A DNA stretch of 64,000 bases from Pseudomonas fluorescens (GTDB lineage Bacteria; Pseudomonadota; Gammaproteobacteria; Pseudomonadales; Pseudomonadaceae), in NCBI RefSeq assembly GCF_001623525.1, contig NZ_CP015225.1, positions 2,294,001 through 2,358,000 of the forward strand, read 5' to 3'. Shown here piece by piece: positions 9,540-20,264 of the stretch (its first letter is position 1; the number at the start of each line of letters is the position of its first letter). The notes beneath the pieces were generated by a model that ran no database searches, was not told where the DNA came from, and was given only the letters and a program-made list of their open reading frames with translations. Both the position numbers and the translations under genes were made by a program.

Positions 9540-9861
9540 CAGGTGTTTTTCAAGAGCGCGCCGACGGCATCCTCGGCGCCGTTAAGTTGAAAGTAACCTT
9601 CATGAGAATCACAAGGAGAGTTTTACAGATGCTCAAATAAATTACCGAGACATTTCTCAAGAACAGACGTGACATGACTTAGGTCCCGTCTTCTTATCAA
9701 CTTACCGTGTGTCACGTCAAGCTCGACGCGTCCACAAAAAATCCAGTAGAGCTTCGCTGGGATCAACCGTTGCAGACATTCTTTAATGCTCTTCCGAGCG
9801 GAAGACCAACCTGAAGATGTGTTCGATTATCTGACTAATAAAAACAAAAGCAGAGATTATC
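9540..9861. other. Intergenic gap between tcuB and the porin
   Basis: No gene was found in these 322 bases. A 7-bp perfect hairpin (GCGCCGA 9558-9564, TCGGCGC 9573-9579) directly follows tcuB but has no T run. An isolated ribosome-binding-like GGAGAG precedes ATG 9629, which opens only three codons. The porin promoter is probably in the AT-rich second half. Confidence 0.45.
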
Positions 9862-11190
9862 ATGACCACTCATTTGAACTGCAACACGCTTAATACTTCC
9901 ATCGCATTGCTGCTGCTTTGCGGAGCGGCCAACAGTCATGCACAAGAAGCCTTCAGTCCCGAATCCCCTTGGATGTTGGGAGACTGGGGCGGCCTACGCA
10001 CAGAATTGCTGGAAAAAGGTTATACCTTTAACGTGCTCTACACGGGCGACGCAGCGACGAATCTTGCTGGTGGCTACGATTCGCACACCACGGCGCGGTA
10101 TACCGACCAACTTGCGCTGATGAGCAATTTTGACCTTGAGAAAATACTTGGCTGGGAAGATGCTGATTTTCAATTCACCATATCGGATCGTAACGGGCGC
10201 AATCTAACCAACGATGTACTCACCGATCCTCGTGTGGGAGGCATCAGTCAGGTTCAAGAGGTATACGGGCGCGGCCAGACCTGGCGACTTACGCAACTCT
10301 GGTATCGTCAAAAGTTCTTTGACGGCGGGCTGGATATCAAACTGGGTCGCATGAATTTTGGCGAGGACTTCGGCAGCTTCCCCTGCAAATTCCAGAACTT
10401 GGCATTTTGCGGCGCGCAGCCTGGTAACTGGGCCGGCGATATCATTTATAACTGGCCAATCACTCAATGGGCGGGCCGTGTAAAGGTCGCATTGAGCGAT
10501 AACACTTATGCGCAGATCGGTGCGTACGAACAAAACCCTTCCTACCTGGAAATAGGTAACGGCTTCAAACTCAGCGGCAGCGGCAATGAGGGTACCTTGG
10601 TACCTGTCGAGCTGGTCCATACCACGTCGCTGGGAGCCGGACGGCTGCCAGGGGAATATCGCGTAGGGGCGTATTACAGCAGCCGTGACGCAAACGACGT
10701 CAACACAGAAGAAAACGGCATAGCAAAATCCCGCGACAGTAAACACGGCGCATGGATTGCCGGGCAACAACAAGTCTGGAAAGATCCGGACTTCGCTGCT
10801 CGCGGGCTGACGGTGTTTGCCTATGCCACCGTGCATGACAAAGCCACCAATATGATCGATCGCTATGCGCAAGTAGGCGCTTACTACACGGCCCCCTTCA
10901 AATCTCGCCCGAATGACGAGATCGGCGTCGCCATCGCCAGTCTCCATGTGAATAACCGTTTCACAGATCATCAGCAGCAACTGAACGACCGGGCGGGGGT
11001 GAGCGATTACGACGACCCTCGCTACACACCGACACAAAGCTCAGAAACCAACATGGAAATTTACTATGGCTTCGGCGTGACCAAGTGGCTGACCGTGCGC
11101 CCCAACCTGCAATTTGTAGGCAATCCTGGCGGAGTCAGCGAGGTCAGGGATGCATGGGTGGCCGGTTTGAAATTCGAGACCAGTCTGTAA
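9862..11190 (+). CDS. OprB-type carbohydrate porin
   Basis: The 442-residue protein has a signal peptide (about residues 1-27, ending SHA before QEAFSP) and the OprB-family opening SPWMLGDWGGLRTELLEKGYTF. Alternating beta-strand segments fill the rest (AGRVKVALSDNTYAQIGAYEQNP, LTVFAYATVHD). The C-terminal strand ends in leucine (VAGLKFETSL) rather than the common phenylalanine. Length fits the 16-stranded OprB family. It would let a small sugar, polyol or acid enter the periplasm, where the PQQ dehydrogenase could act on it. It sits between tcuAB and pqqABCDE on the same strand but with ~300-base gaps on both sides, so it is probably transcribed alone. Confidence 0.85.
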   Translation: MTTHLNCNTLNTSIALLLLCGAANSHAQEAFSPESPWMLGDWGGLRTELLEKGYTFNVLYTGDAATNLAGGYDSHTTARYTDQLALMSNFDLEKILGWEDADFQFTISDRNGRNLTNDVLTDPRVGGISQVQEVYGRGQTWRLTQLWYRQKFFDGGLDIKLGRMNFGEDFGSFPCKFQNLAFCGAQPGNWAGDIIYNWPITQWAGRVKVALSDNTYAQIGAYEQNPSYLEIGNGFKLSGSGNEGTLVPVELVHTTSLGAGRLPGEYRVGAYYSSRDANDVNTEENGIAKSRDSKHGAWIAGQQQVWKDPDFAARGLTVFAYATVHDKATNMIDRYAQVGAYYTAPFKSRPNDEIGVAIASLHVNNRFTDHQQQLNDRAGVSDYDDPRYTPTQSSETNMEIYYGFGVTKWLTVRPNLQFVGNPGGVSEVRDAWVAGLKFETSL

Positions 11191-11523
11191 GAGGCTCTTC
11201 CTATGCAATTTATTTTCAGCCTGAATTCGCACAAACACGGGAGACTACGACAATGACGTTTTGCAGCCTACAGAATCGAGTTCAACTGCTCACGAAGTGC
11301 GTCGCCGCCCTGGCCTCTAAATTGTCGAGTCACTCGTTCTCGTACTTGGAGCAATTTCCCGAAGCCGTCCTGTTGTCCGATCGTCCGGCAGCACAAGACG
11401 AGGTATAACAGCCGAAACACGGCGCCGTAGGTTGGGCGCGCCTTGGAACGCTGCAAAATGATCCCAACCAAACTCAGAAATATGTACCTGACAAACGTCT
11501 CATCACTTGATAGGAGTACTTTC
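11191..11523. promoter_or_regulatory. Gap upstream of pqqA; possible 51-residue ORF
   Basis: This 333-base gap carries the pqqA promoter region. A small frame at 11253-11408 on the plus strand (begins MTFCSLQNRV, ends RPAAQDEV) has GGGAG ten bases upstream, but the protein is not recognised and it may be chance. The pqqA ribosome-binding site is AGGAG just before ATG 11524. Confidence 0.35.
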
Positions 11524-11598
11524 ATGTCTTGGTCCAAACCTGCTTACACCGACCTGCGTATCGGTTTTGAAGTCACCATGTACTTCGCAAACCGTTAA
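11524..11598 (+). CDS. pqqA: PqqA, PQQ precursor peptide
   Basis: This 24-residue peptide begins [18 protein letters not shown] and ends MYFANR. It matches PqqA, the ribosomally made substrate of PQQ biosynthesis. The conserved Glu16 and Tyr20, three residues apart, are the residues that PqqE cross-links and from which all PQQ carbons and nitrogens derive. The start is set by GGAG six bases upstream. The gene is followed by a strong hairpin and then by pqqB. Hence pqqA is probably made in excess over the enzymes, as is usual for this operon. Confidence 0.97.
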   Translation: MSWSKPAYTDLRIGFEVTMYFANR

Positions 11599-11615
11599 GT
11601 TTGTATCTGATGGAC

Positions 11616-11645
11616 AGCGCCTCGGCCTGCCGAGGCGCTTTATTT
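11616..11645 (+). terminator. Hairpin terminator/attenuator between pqqA and pqqB
   Basis: A perfect 10-bp GC-rich stem (AGCGCCTCGG / CCGAGGCGCT, loop CCTG) is followed by TTATTTT. It lies 17 bases after pqqA and ends ~25 bases before pqqB. In pqq operons such a site lowers expression of pqqB-E relative to pqqA. Confidence 0.8.
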
Positions 11646-11670
11646 TAAGTTCCAGAATGATGGAGCAGCC

Positions 11671-12582
11671 ATGTTCGTCCAGATTCTAGGTTCCGCGGCC
11701 GGTGGCGGTTTCCCCCAGTGGAACTGCAACTGCGCCAATTGCGCAGGTTTTCGCAACGGCAGCCTGCGGGCCCAGGCGCGCACTCAGTCATCCATCGCGA
11801 TTTCCGATGACGGTGTGAACTGGGTGCTGTGCAACGCCTCCCCGGACATTCGCGCCCAGCTCCAGGCGTTCGCCCCGATGCAGCCGGGCCGGGCCCTGCG
11901 CGACACCGGCATTGGCGCGATCATCCTGATGGACAGCCAGATCGACCACACCACCGGCCTGCTCAGCCTGCGCGAAGGGTGCCCGCACCAGGTCTGGTGC
12001 ACCGACATGGTCCATGAAGACCTGAGCACAGGCTTTCCGCTGTTCAACATGCTGACCCACTGGAACGGCGGGTTGAGCTGGAACCGTATCGAACTCGACC
12101 AATCGTTCACCATCCCGGCCTGCCCGAACCTGCGCTTCACCCCGCTGCCCCTGCGCAGCGCCGCACCGCCCTATTCACCGCACCGCTTCGACCCGCACCC
12201 GGGCGACAATATCGGGCTGATCGTCGAAGACCTGCGCACCGACGGCAAACTGTTCTACGCCCCCGGCCTGGGCAAGGTCGATGGGCCATTGCTGGAGATC
12301 ATGGCCGGCAGCGATTGCCTGCTGGTGGACGGCACGATGTGGAACGACGATGAAATGCAGCGCCGTGGCGTTGGCACCCGCACCGGCCGGGAAATGGGCC
12401 ACCTGGCGCAGAATGGTCCCGGCGGGATGCTGGAAGTGCTGGAGCAACTGCCCGATCAGCGCAAGGTCCTTATCCATATCAACAACACCAACCCGATCCT
12501 CGATGAAGACTCCGCCGAGCGGGCCGAGCTGGTGCGGCGCAATGTCGAAGTGGCTTACGACGGCATGAGTATTGAACTGTAG
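11671..12582 (+). CDS. pqqB: PqqB, PQQ biosynthesis hydroxylase (metallo-beta-lactamase fold)
   Basis: The 303-residue protein opens [21 protein letters not shown], the typical PqqB N terminus. It carries a CNCANC cysteine motif and the metallo-beta-lactamase-like [12 protein letters not shown]. PqqB is an iron-dependent enzyme reported to hydroxylate the cross-linked Glu-Tyr intermediate. Length and order match other pseudomonads. GGAG lies a few bases upstream of ATG 11671. The gene is visibly more GC-rich than the genes to its left. Confidence 0.96.
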   Translation: MFVQILGSAAGGGFPQWNCNCANCAGFRNGSLRAQARTQSSIAISDDGVNWVLCNASPDIRAQLQAFAPMQPGRALRDTGIGAIILMDSQIDHTTGLLSLREGCPHQVWCTDMVHEDLSTGFPLFNMLTHWNGGLSWNRIELDQSFTIPACPNLRFTPLPLRSAAPPYSPHRFDPHPGDNIGLIVEDLRTDGKLFYAPGLGKVDGPLLEIMAGSDCLLVDGTMWNDDEMQRRGVGTRTGREMGHLAQNGPGGMLEVLEQLPDQRKVLIHINNTNPILDEDSAERAELVRRNVEVAYDGMSIEL

Positions 12583-12593
12583 GAGCACCCGAA

Positions 12594-13346
12594 ATGACTG
12601 ACACCCCCCTGTCCCCCGCCGAGTTCGAAGCGGCCCTGCGTGCCAAGGGCGCGTATTACCACATCCATCACCCGTACCACGTGGCGATGTATGAAGGCCG
12701 CGCCACTCGCGAGCAGATCCAGGGCTGGGTCGCGAACCGTTTTTATTACCAGGTGAACATCCCGCTCAAGGATGCGGCGATCCTGGCCAACTGCCCGGAC
12801 CGGGAGATCCGCCGTGAGTGGATTCAGCGCCTGCTCGACCATGACGGCGCGCCCGGCGAAGACGGCGGCATCGAAGCCTGGCTGCGGCTGGGCCAGGCCG
12901 TGGGCCTGGACCCCGATCAACTGCGCTCCCAGGAATTGGTACTGCCAGGTGTGCGTTTCGCCGTGGACGCCTACGTCAACTTCGCCCGCCGGGCCAGTTG
13001 GCAAGAGGCCGCCAGCAGCTCGCTGACCGAACTGTTCGCCCCGCAGATCCACCAGTCGCGCCTGGACAGCTGGCCGCAGCATTACCCATGGATCGACCCG
13101 ACCGGCTATGAATACTTCCGCACCCGCCTGGGCCAGGCCCGGCGTGACGTGGAGCATGGGCTGGCGATTACCTTGCAGCACTACACCACCCGCGCCGGCC
13201 AGGAGCGCATGCTGGAGATCCTCCAGTTCAAACTGGACATCCTCTGGAGCATGCTCGACGCCATGAGCATGGCCTACGAATTGAAACGCCCGCCCTACCA
13301 CAGCGTGACCGGGCAACGGGTGTGGCACAAAGGAATTACCTTATGA
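12594..13346 (+). CDS. pqqC: PqqC, pyrroloquinoline-quinone synthase
   Basis: The 250-residue all-helical protein matches PqqC in length and motifs ([33 protein letters not shown] near the N terminus; [17 protein letters not shown] near residue 180). PqqC carries out the last ring closure and eight-electron oxidation to PQQ without a cofactor. The stop codon overlaps the ATG of pqqD (ATGA), so translation is coupled. Confidence 0.96.
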   Translation: MTDTPLSPAEFEAALRAKGAYYHIHHPYHVAMYEGRATREQIQGWVANRFYYQVNIPLKDAAILANCPDREIRREWIQRLLDHDGAPGEDGGIEAWLRLGQAVGLDPDQLRSQELVLPGVRFAVDAYVNFARRASWQEAASSSLTELFAPQIHQSRLDSWPQHYPWIDPTGYEYFRTRLGQARRDVEHGLAITLQHYTTRAGQERMLEILQFKLDILWSMLDAMSMAYELKRPPYHSVTGQRVWHKGITL

Positions 13347-13618
13347 GTTTCGACCGCAGCCAAACCCCGCGCTGGCGCCCCGGCTATCGTTTCCAGTACG
13401 AACCGGCCCAGAAAGGCCACGTGCTGCTCTATCCTGAAGGCATGATCAAGTTGAACGACAGCGCTGCGCTGATCGGTGGCCTGATCGACGGCGAACGGGA
13501 TGTCGCGACCATCATCGACGAGTTGGCCAAGCAGTTTCCCGACGTGCCGGAACTTGGTGACGACATCGAGCAATTCATGGAGGTCGCCCGTGCACAGCAC
13601 TGGATCGAACTTGTCTGA
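13343..13618 (+). CDS. pqqD: PqqD, PqqA-binding chaperone
   Basis: The 91-residue protein starts [20 protein letters not shown], as in PqqD. It is a small winged-helix RiPP-recognition domain that holds PqqA and presents it to PqqE. ATG 13343 overlaps the pqqC stop. An upstream in-frame ATG (13322) lies inside pqqC and would add seven foreign residues. It overlaps pqqE by 29 bases. Confidence 0.95.
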   Translation: MSFDRSQTPRWRPGYRFQYEPAQKGHVLLYPEGMIKLNDSAALIGGLIDGERDVATIIDELAKQFPDVPELGDDIEQFMEVARAQHWIELV

Positions 13619-14759
13619 CACCCGTGCCCTGCCGCCCAGGCCGGAAGTCGGCCTGCCGCTGTGGCTGCTGGCGGAGCTGACCTATCGGTGCCCGTTGCAA
13701 TGCCCGTACTGCTCCAACCCGTTGGACTTCGCCGAGCAGGGCAAGGAGCTGAGCACCGAGCAGTGGTTCAAGGTCTTTCGCGAAGCCCGGGAAATGGGCG
13801 CCGCGCAGTTGGGTTTTTCCGGTGGCGAGCCGCTGGTGCGCCAGGACCTGGCCGAACTGATCGGCGAGGCGCGCAGGCTGGGTTTCTATACCAACCTGAT
13901 CACCTCCGGCATCGGCTTGACCGAACAGAAAATCAGCGACTTCAAGAAGGCCGGGCTGGACCATATCCAGATCAGTTTCCAGGCCAGCGACGAGCAGGTG
14001 AACAACCTCCTGGCCGGCTCGAAGAAAGCCTTCGCGCAAAAGCTGGAAATGGCCCGGGCGGTGAAGGCTCACGGCTATCCGATGGTGCTGAACTTCGTGA
14101 CCCACCGGCACAATATCGACAAGATCGACCGCATCATCGAGCTGTGCATTGCCCTGGAGGCCGACTTCGTCGAACTCGCCACCTGCCAGTTCTACGGCTG
14201 GGCGCAATTGAACCGCGTCGGCCTGCTGCCCACCCGGGAGCAGCTGGTACGCGCCGAGCGCATCACCAATGAGTACCGCGCCAAGCTGGAAGCCGAAGGC
14301 AATCCGTGCAAGTTGATCTTTGTCACGCCGGACTACTATGAAGAACGCCCCAAGGGCTGCATGAACGGCTGGGGCAGCATTTTCCTCACCGTCACGCCGG
14401 ACGGCACGGCATTGCCCTGTCACGGTGCCCGACAGCTACCGGTGCAGTTTCCCAATGTGCGCGACCACAGCATGCAGCACATCTGGTACGACTCGTTCGG
14501 TTTCAACCGTTTCCGCGGTTATGACTGGATGCCCGAACCGTGCCGCTCCTGCGATGAAAAAGAAAAGGACTTCGGTGGCTGTCGCTGCCAGGCGTTCATG
14601 CTCACGGGGGACGCCAGCAATGCTGATCCGGTGTGTAGTAAATCCGCACATCACGGGATAATCCTGCAGGCTCGCGAAGACGCAGAGTACGCCACGCAAA
14701 CCATTGAAGAACTGGCCTTCCGCAATGAACGAAACTCGCGCCTCATCGTTAAAGGCTGA
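13590..14759 (+). CDS. pqqE: PqqE, radical SAM enzyme cross-linking PqqA
   Basis: The start is GTG 13590, with GGAGG six bases upstream; the protein then begins with the usual short leader and [13 protein letters not shown]. Length is 389 residues. The radical SAM motif is CPLQCPYC (CxxxCxxC, ~residues 31-38). The C-terminal SPASM-type cysteines are visible ([26 protein letters not shown]). PqqE forms the carbon-carbon bond between Glu and Tyr of PqqA, helped by PqqD. It is the last pqq gene here: no pqqF or pqqM protease gene follows or precedes, so leader removal must use a protease encoded elsewhere. Confidence 0.96.
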   Translation: MHSTGSNLSDTRALPPRPEVGLPLWLLAELTYRCPLQCPYCSNPLDFAEQGKELSTEQWFKVFREAREMGAAQLGFSGGEPLVRQDLAELIGEARRLGFYTNLITSGIGLTEQKISDFKKAGLDHIQISFQASDEQVNNLLAGSKKAFAQKLEMARAVKAHGYPMVLNFVTHRHNIDKIDRIIELCIALEADFVELATCQFYGWAQLNRVGLLPTREQLVRAERITNEYRAKLEAEGNPCKLIFVTPDYYEERPKGCMNGWGSIFLTVTPDGTALPCHGARQLPVQFPNVRDHSMQHIWYDSFGFNRFRGYDWMPEPCRSCDEKEKDFGGCRCQAFMLTGDASNADPVCSKSAHHGIILQAREDAEYATQTIEELAFRNERNSRLIVKG

Positions 14760-15169
14760 TCGTCTCAGCGACAGAAACAACTGATTGGTCGACGATAGAT
14801 TCGATGACGGTAACGTCCAACGCGCAGCAAATATCACCTGCAACACCTGAGGGATTCAGGCGCCCGGCGTCGTGGATGGCTCATCATTAGTGAGTAAAGC
14901 TCAGCACTGCATCAATAGCTCACAGGCTAATCAATTAAAAATCAGCCTGTAGAATATCTCCATACCGACAACAAATTCATTCCGGATATCGAGTAGGCAT
15001 CTTAACCCTTGCCGCCCTCGATCATCTCGCGTCATCCACAGAAGCAACGGGCGCACGTTCCCAAGCCAATGCGTTATTAGGCGGGAACAGCTTGCTTAAA
15101 ACCTTCCCTATTTAACGGTTCAGAACAAGCTTATAGCTATTCTCGACCCCCAAAGAACTCAGGACACTT
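14760..15169. other. Intergenic gap after pqqE
   Basis: No gene, strong hairpin or known RNA was recognised in these 410 bases. A 19-codon frame starting at ATG 14724 inside the end of pqqE could be the stub of a lost downstream gene, but it is too short to judge. The second half is AT-rich and probably holds the promoter of the lipoprotein gene. Confidence 0.4.
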
Positions 15170-15565
15170 ATGAACCTTGCAAAACTTACAGCTTCTATCA
15201 TTTTAATCACCGGCCTGGCTGGCTGCGCGACTGAACTTCCGACGCTTAAGGATGGCGAATCCATTGTCAATCTTCACGAGCAGATCGGTGATGAAATGCT
15301 GGCCAGACGCCTGGATACGCAACGTGCAGAGAACCTGACTTATTTCAAAGTATCGCCAGGGGCGCATACGATGGAAGTTGGGGTAGTTACCAAGGGCTAC
15401 CAGGAAAGCCAACACCGCTGTGTTGCCACCCTGTCCTATGACAACTTCTTACCGAATGAACGTTACACCTTGATGGAAAGTAGTGCGGGAAAAGAGGTAA
15501 AAATTGAACTTATTGACAGCAAAGGTAATACCTTGGCTCAAACTGACAAAATGCCCTGCTTGTAA
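15170..15565 (+). CDS. Small lipoprotein, function unknown
   Basis: The 131-residue protein has a lipoprotein signal (MNLAKLTASIILITGLAGC) with lipobox LAGC and Cys19 as the acylated residue. AGGACA precedes the start. The mature part is a compact beta-rich domain (TYFKVSPGAHTMEVGVVTKGYQ, RYTLMES) resembling small periplasmic lipoproteins that carry PEGA-like carbohydrate or envelope domains. I do not recognise a specific family. It stands alone, followed by a terminator. Confidence 0.75.
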   Translation: MNLAKLTASIILITGLAGCATELPTLKDGESIVNLHEQIGDEMLARRLDTQRAENLTYFKVSPGAHTMEVGVVTKGYQESQHRCVATLSYDNFLPNERYTLMESSAGKEVKIELIDSKGNTLAQTDKMPCL

Positions 15566-15644
15566 TTTCCCGCAGAGCAGGTGACAGCGAGGTACCACCT
15601 AAGTACACAGTAATCATGACAGTTTCACTCCACGCTAAAACAAT

Positions 15645-15672
15645 AACGCCCGGCCTATCGCCGGGCGTTTTT
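15645..15672 (+). terminator. Rho-independent terminator after the lipoprotein gene
   Basis: A perfect 10-bp stem AACGCCCGGC / GCCGGGCGTT with a 5-base loop is followed by TTTTT. It also faces the convergent RND operon and may stop weak read-through from that side. Confidence 0.88.
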
Positions 15673-15684
15673 GCTTAGTCGCCC

Positions 15685-17109
15685 TCAGAGTTTATGCGTG
15701 CCCCGCTCGTTCCATCCCCCACCCAGTGCACGATACAAGCTCACTTCAGCCTGCAACTGCGCAAGACGATCGTTGATCAGCCCTTGTTGGCTGCTAAACA
15801 GCGAGCGCTGCGCGTCCAGGAAAGTCAGGTGGCTGTCCACGCCGATTCGATAGCGACGCTCGGCAAGCTGATAATAATCTTGGCTGGCGTTAACGAGATC
15901 CTTCTGTGCCTGCAGCTGGTCGACGTAAGTTTTACGTGCAGTCAACCCGTCGGAGACTTCCTGGAAAGCAGTCTGGATAGCTTTCTCGTAGTTGGCCACA
16001 CCAATGTCTTTCTGGATCTTTGAGTAATCCAGACTAGCGCGTAACGCGCCAGCATTGAAAATCGGCAAGCTGATGGTAGGGGAAAACGCCCAACTGCCTG
16101 AGCTACTCTTGAACAGCCCATCCAGATTCGCGCTCGAGGTGCCAGCATTTGCCGTAAGGCTGATGCTAGGAAAAAACGCCGCTCGCGCCGCACCGATATT
16201 TGCGTTAGCCGCCAGGAGCGAATGCTCGGCAGCTAGGATGTCAGGGCGGCGGACGAGTAAATCACTAGGCAGTCCGGCCGGTACGTTGGCGAGCAAGTCG
16301 CCATCCAAGGACTGTGGCTCTGGCAAATCGGCGGGCAGTCCTGTACCGAGAAGAAGCACCAAAGCATTCTCGTCTTCGGCTACCCGGCGCTGGTAGTTTG
16401 CCAAGCTCGCCCGCGCACCTTGCACCGAGGTACGCGCCTGTGCGAGATCAAGCGCAGAAACCACACCCACCTGATTGCTCCGGGTGGTCAGACGTAGGCT
16501 CTCCTCGTAGGTGCCCAGCGTGTTCTCGGTGAGCTTGAGCAATTCACGGTCGGCTTGCCAGGTGAGGTAGGCATTGGCCACGCTCGAAACGATGCTGATC
16601 TGGGCTGAACGTCGTGCCTGGGCGGTAGACAGATAAGTTTCCAGTGCCTGCTGGCTGAGACTGGCGATGCGACCAAACAGATCCAGCTCGTACGAACTGA
16701 TTCCCAGGTTGACGTCATATTGGCTGGAAATACTGGGCTGACCAGGCTGCGACTGAGCGCTCGGCAGCCGCTGACGCGTTCCGCTGGCGTTGGCGCCGAT
16801 CGCAGGAAACAGGTCAGCTCTCTGGATTCGGTACTGCGCCCGGTAAGCCTCAACGTTCAGTGCCGCGACCTTCAGGTCGCGATTATTGATCAAGGCGGTC
16901 TGGATCAATCGCTGCAATGCGGGATCGTGGAAAAACTCGCGCCACCCCTGCTCCACTGCGGCCTGATCGGCGGCGTTGGCCGCCTGATAGGCAGGACCCT
17001 GCGGATAGTGCGCCGCAACTGGTGCCTGCGGTCGCTGATACTCAGGAATCAGCGAGCAACCACTCAGAACAGCGGCGGTGATCGCGAGACCGATTAAAGA
17101 GCGAGTCAT
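15685..17109 (-). CDS. RND efflux outer-membrane channel lipoprotein (OprM/NodT family)
   Basis: The 474-residue protein has a lipobox (AAVLSGC, Cys18) and the two outer-membrane-efflux repeats typical of TolC/OprM channels. These are helical segments such as [29 protein letters not shown] in the first half and a second copy with [27 protein letters not shown]. It would form the trimeric duct that carries drugs or solvents across the outer membrane. The start overlaps the stop of the RND pump gene by four bases. Order adaptor-pump-channel is as in mexAB-oprM and ttgABC. Confidence 0.9.
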   Translation of the reverse strand: MTRSLIGLAITAAVLSGCSLIPEYQRPQAPVAAHYPQGPAYQAANAADQAAVEQGWREFFHDPALQRLIQTALINNRDLKVAALNVEAYRAQYRIQRADLFPAIGANASGTRQRLPSAQSQPGQPSISSQYDVNLGISSYELDLFGRIASLSQQALETYLSTAQARRSAQISIVSSVANAYLTWQADRELLKLTENTLGTYEESLRLTTRSNQVGVVSALDLAQARTSVQGARASLANYQRRVAEDENALVLLLGTGLPADLPEPQSLDGDLLANVPAGLPSDLLVRRPDILAAEHSLLAANANIGAARAAFFPSISLTANAGTSSANLDGLFKSSSGSWAFSPTISLPIFNAGALRASLDYSKIQKDIGVANYEKAIQTAFQEVSDGLTARKTYVDQLQAQKDLVNASQDYYQLAERRYRIGVDSHLTFLDAQRSLFSSQQGLINDRLAQLQAEVSLYRALGGGWNERGTHKL

Positions 17110-20100
17110 TGGCCTGCCTCCTCACGCATAGCAGTTTCGTCCCGCTTCTTGCGGCTGCCTTTAAACAAGGTTGAAATGGAAACGAAGAACAGGGGAACCC
17201 AAAAAATCGCCAGAACGGTGGCCGTTATCATGCCGCCTATCACGCCCGTGCCGATGGCGTGTTGACTGCCCGAGCCGGCTCCGCTGGAAATGGTCAGAGG
17301 CAGCACGCCGAGAATGAATGCCAAGGACGTCATGACGATCGGACGCAGACGCATACGACAAGCCTCGACCGTCGCTTCAAGCAACGGTTGACCTTTCTCA
17401 TTCAATTCCTTGGCAAACTCGACGATCAGGATCGCATTCTTCGCCGCCAACCCCACAGTCACCAACAGACCCACTTGGAAGAACACGTCGTTGGACAGTC
17501 CCCGCAATGCCGTGGCCATTAGCGCGCCGATTACCCCAAGAGGCACGACCAAGATGACCGCAATCGGGATCGACCAGCTTTCATAGAGTGCCGCCAGACA
17601 TAGAAACACGACGAGAATCGACAGCGCATACAGAGCAGGCGCTTGTGACCCTGAAAGACGCTCTTCATAGGACAACCCGGTAAAAGAGATGCCTACGCCG
17701 GGCGGCAGTTGTTCTGCAATTCGCTCGACCTCCGCCATCGCCTGGCCAGAGCTGTAACCCGGGGCGGGAGTCCCGAGAATTTGCTCGGCAGGAACGCCGT
17801 TGTAGCGCGACAGTTTTGGTGAGCCGAAGATCCACTCGGCACTCGCAAATGCCGAGAACGGGACCATCTGACCCTGGTTGTTACGCACGAACCATTTACT
17901 CAGATCCTCTGCGGTGCTGCGCGAGTCAGGCTGGCCCTGTACGTACACCCGCTTAACTCGGCCGCGATCAACGAAATCGTTCACATAACTACTGCCGTAT
18001 GCCACTGACAGCGTGGTGTTGATATCGGCCAGAGAAATACCCATCGCCCGCGCGCGCTCGTCGTCGATGGTCAGGTGGTACTGTGGCTCGTCGGCCAAGC
18101 CGTTTGGGCGAACACCGGCGAGGACCGGGCTCTGGGCAGCCAGCTCAAGAAACTTGCCGCGCGCTTCCATGAGTTTTTGATGGCCCACGCTATCCTGGTC
18201 CTGCAGGTAGAAATCGAAGCCGGTGGCGTTACCCAACTCCAGTACCGAAGGCGGAACCACCGCATATACCAGGGCGTCGCGGTACTTCAGGAACTCTTGC
18301 TGGGCACGCTGGGCAATTTTGAACACAGTATTGTCACTGTCTCGTTCATCCCATGGCTTCAGGTTGACGAACGCAATCCCTGAATTCTGCCCGCGGCCGG
18401 CAAAGTTGAAGCCGTTAACGGTGAACACCGTCGCAACGGCTTTACCTTCTCCGTGCTCTTTGTCCAGCAAGTACTGACTCATGCGATCAAGCACTTTTTG
18501 CGTGGTCTCAGCCGAGCTGTTGGCCGGCGTCTGCACCTGCGTAAAAATCAAACCCTGGTCTTCATCGGGCAGGAACGAGGTCGGTATCCGGGCGAACATC
18601 CAGATCGTGCCGGCGACGATTACCAGGTAAACCATAAAGCCCGGCACCCTATGCCGAATGATCTGGCCTACGCCCTGCTCATATCCGTTGACGCAGGCAT
18701 CGAACCGTCTGTTGAACCATCCAAAAAAACCGCGCTTGGGCTGACCGTGCTTTGTCGGATCGATGGGCTTGAGCAGCGTGGCGCAAAGCGCCGGGGTGAA
18801 TACCAAAGCAACAAATACCGAAAGCGCCATGGCCGATACGATAGTGATCGAGAACTGCCGGTAGATCACGCCAGTGGAGCCACCAAAGAAAGCCATGGGC
18901 AACAGCACCGCCGAAAGCACCAAGGCAATACCCACCAGCGCTCCCTGGATCTGCCCCATCGATTTGCGCGTGGCCTCCCTGGGTGACAGGTGCTCCTCCG
19001 CCATCACCCGTTCGACGTTTTCAACCACCACAATCGCATCGTCGACGAGTAATCCAATCGCCAGGATCATGCCGAACATGGTCAAGGTATTGATAGAGAA
19101 GCCGGCCGCGGCAAGGACGCCGAACGTACCCAACAACACAACGGGCACTGTCAAAGTCGTAATGATGGTGGCGCGCAGATTTTGCAAAAACAGCAGCATG
19201 ACCAGAAAGACCAGAACTACCGCCTCGCCCAGTGTATGCATCACTCCGCTGATGGATTCGGTGACCACCGGCGTCGTGTCATACGGGTACACCGCTTCAA
19301 TCCCGGCCGGGAAGAATGGTTTCAGTCGGTCGACCGTGGCGCGAATCGCCCTGGCGGTATCAAGGGCGTTGGCGCCTGTGGCCAAGCGGATGGCGATACC
19401 CGAGGCAGGCTTGCCATTGGCTTGGGCGTTGATGCTGTAGTTTTCACCGCCCAAACTGATATCAGCCACATCACTCAGGCGCACCTGGGAGCCGTCGCTA
19501 TTGACCTTAAGCAAAATGTCACCAAATTGCTCGGAGGTCTGCAGTCGCGTCTTGCCGATGATAGTTGCGGTAAACACCGTACCTTTGCGCGCAGGAAGAC
19601 CACCGATCGTGCCCGAAGCTACCTGTACGTTCTGCGCCTCAATCGCCTCGGTCACGTCGACTGGCGTCAACTGGAACTGGTTCAGTTTGGCCGGGTCCAG
19701 CCAGACTCGCATGGCGTATTGCGTGCCCCAAATCTGAAAGTCACCAACACCTGAAGTCCTCGAAATCGGGTCCTGGATATTTGAGACGATGTAGTTGGAT
19801 AGGTCCTCCTTGGTATGTTTTCCATCGGTGGAAACCAGACCGATGAACATCATGAAATTCTGTTGGAATTTTGTGACGCGCAGCCCTTGCTGCTGCACTT
19901 CCCGCGGCAACAGCGGCGTGGCCAGGTTCAGCTTGTTCTGTACCTGAACCTGGGCAATATCCGGGTTGGTACCCTGGTTGAAGGTCACGATGATTCGCAT
20001 GCTGCCATCGGCATTACTCTCCGAAGAGATGTAGCGCAGATTGTCGATGCCGTTCATCTGCTGCTCGATCACTTGCACGACCGTATCTTGCACTGTCTGC

Positions 20101-20261
20101 GCGGAAGCACCGGGGTAAGAAACCTGAATCGCGACAGCGGGCGGTGCGATGTCAGGGTATTGATTGATCGGCAAATTGAGGATCGACAATGCCCCAACGA
20201 GCATGATGATCAGTGCAAGCACCCACGCGAAGATCGGTCTATCAATAAAATACTTCGACAT
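17106..20261 (-). CDS. RND multidrug efflux pump, HAE1 family
   Basis: The 1051-residue protein starts [20 protein letters not shown] and has twelve membrane helices with two large periplasmic loops, as in AcrB/MexB/TtgB. The proton-relay aspartates are in [16 protein letters not shown] (~residues 405-408). The family motifs [12 protein letters not shown] and, near the C terminus, [16 protein letters not shown] are present. It exchanges protons for hydrophobic drugs or solvents and works as a trimer with the adaptor and channel encoded next to it. Only three bases separate it from the adaptor gene. The exact substrate range cannot be inferred. Confidence 0.93.
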   Translation of the reverse strand: MSKYFIDRPIFAWVLALIIMLVGALSILNLPINQYPDIAPPAVAIQVSYPGASAQTVQDTVVQVIEQQMNGIDNLRYISSESNADGSMRIIVTFNQGTNPDIAQVQVQNKLNLATPLLPREVQQQGLRVTKFQQNFMMFIGLVSTDGKHTKEDLSNYIVSNIQDPISRTSGVGDFQIWGTQYAMRVWLDPAKLNQFQLTPVDVTEAIEAQNVQVASGTIGGLPARKGTVFTATIIGKTRLQTSEQFGDILLKVNSDGSQVRLSDVADISLGGENYSINAQANGKPASGIAIRLATGANALDTARAIRATVDRLKPFFPAGIEAVYPYDTTPVVTESISGVMHTLGEAVVLVFLVMLLFLQNLRATIITTLTVPVVLLGTFGVLAAAGFSINTLTMFGMILAIGLLVDDAIVVVENVERVMAEEHLSPREATRKSMGQIQGALVGIALVLSAVLLPMAFFGGSTGVIYRQFSITIVSAMALSVFVALVFTPALCATLLKPIDPTKHGQPKRGFFGWFNRRFDACVNGYEQGVGQIIRHRVPGFMVYLVIVAGTIWMFARIPTSFLPDEDQGLIFTQVQTPANSSAETTQKVLDRMSQYLLDKEHGEGKAVATVFTVNGFNFAGRGQNSGIAFVNLKPWDERDSDNTVFKIAQRAQQEFLKYRDALVYAVVPPSVLELGNATGFDFYLQDQDSVGHQKLMEARGKFLELAAQSPVLAGVRPNGLADEPQYHLTIDDERARAMGISLADINTTLSVAYGSSYVNDFVDRGRVKRVYVQGQPDSRSTAEDLSKWFVRNNQGQMVPFSAFASAEWIFGSPKLSRYNGVPAEQILGTPAPGYSSGQAMAEVERIAEQLPPGVGISFTGLSYEERLSGSQAPALYALSILVVFLCLAALYESWSIPIAVILVVPLGVIGALMATALRGLSNDVFFQVGLLVTVGLAAKNAILIVEFAKELNEKGQPLLEATVEACRMRLRPIVMTSLAFILGVLPLTISSGAGSGSQHAIGTGVIGGMITATVLAIFWVPLFFVSISTLFKGSRKKRDETAMREEAGQ

Positions 20262-20264
20262 GGT

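Noticed and set aside
11268..11537. Minus-strand frame in the pqqA upstream gap, considered as a transposase fragment
   Set aside because: No transposase motif, and it covers the pqqA ribosome-binding site; not supportable.
12555..13328. Minus-strand frame opposite pqqC
   Set aside because: pqqC is unambiguous on the plus strand and the antisense product shows no family features.
13575..14423. Minus-strand frame opposite pqqE
   Set aside because: It mirrors the radical SAM gene; low complexity and no start signal.
14724..14783. 19-codon frame overlapping the end of pqqE, considered as the stub of pqqM
   Set aside because: Too short to show similarity and without a clear ribosome-binding site.
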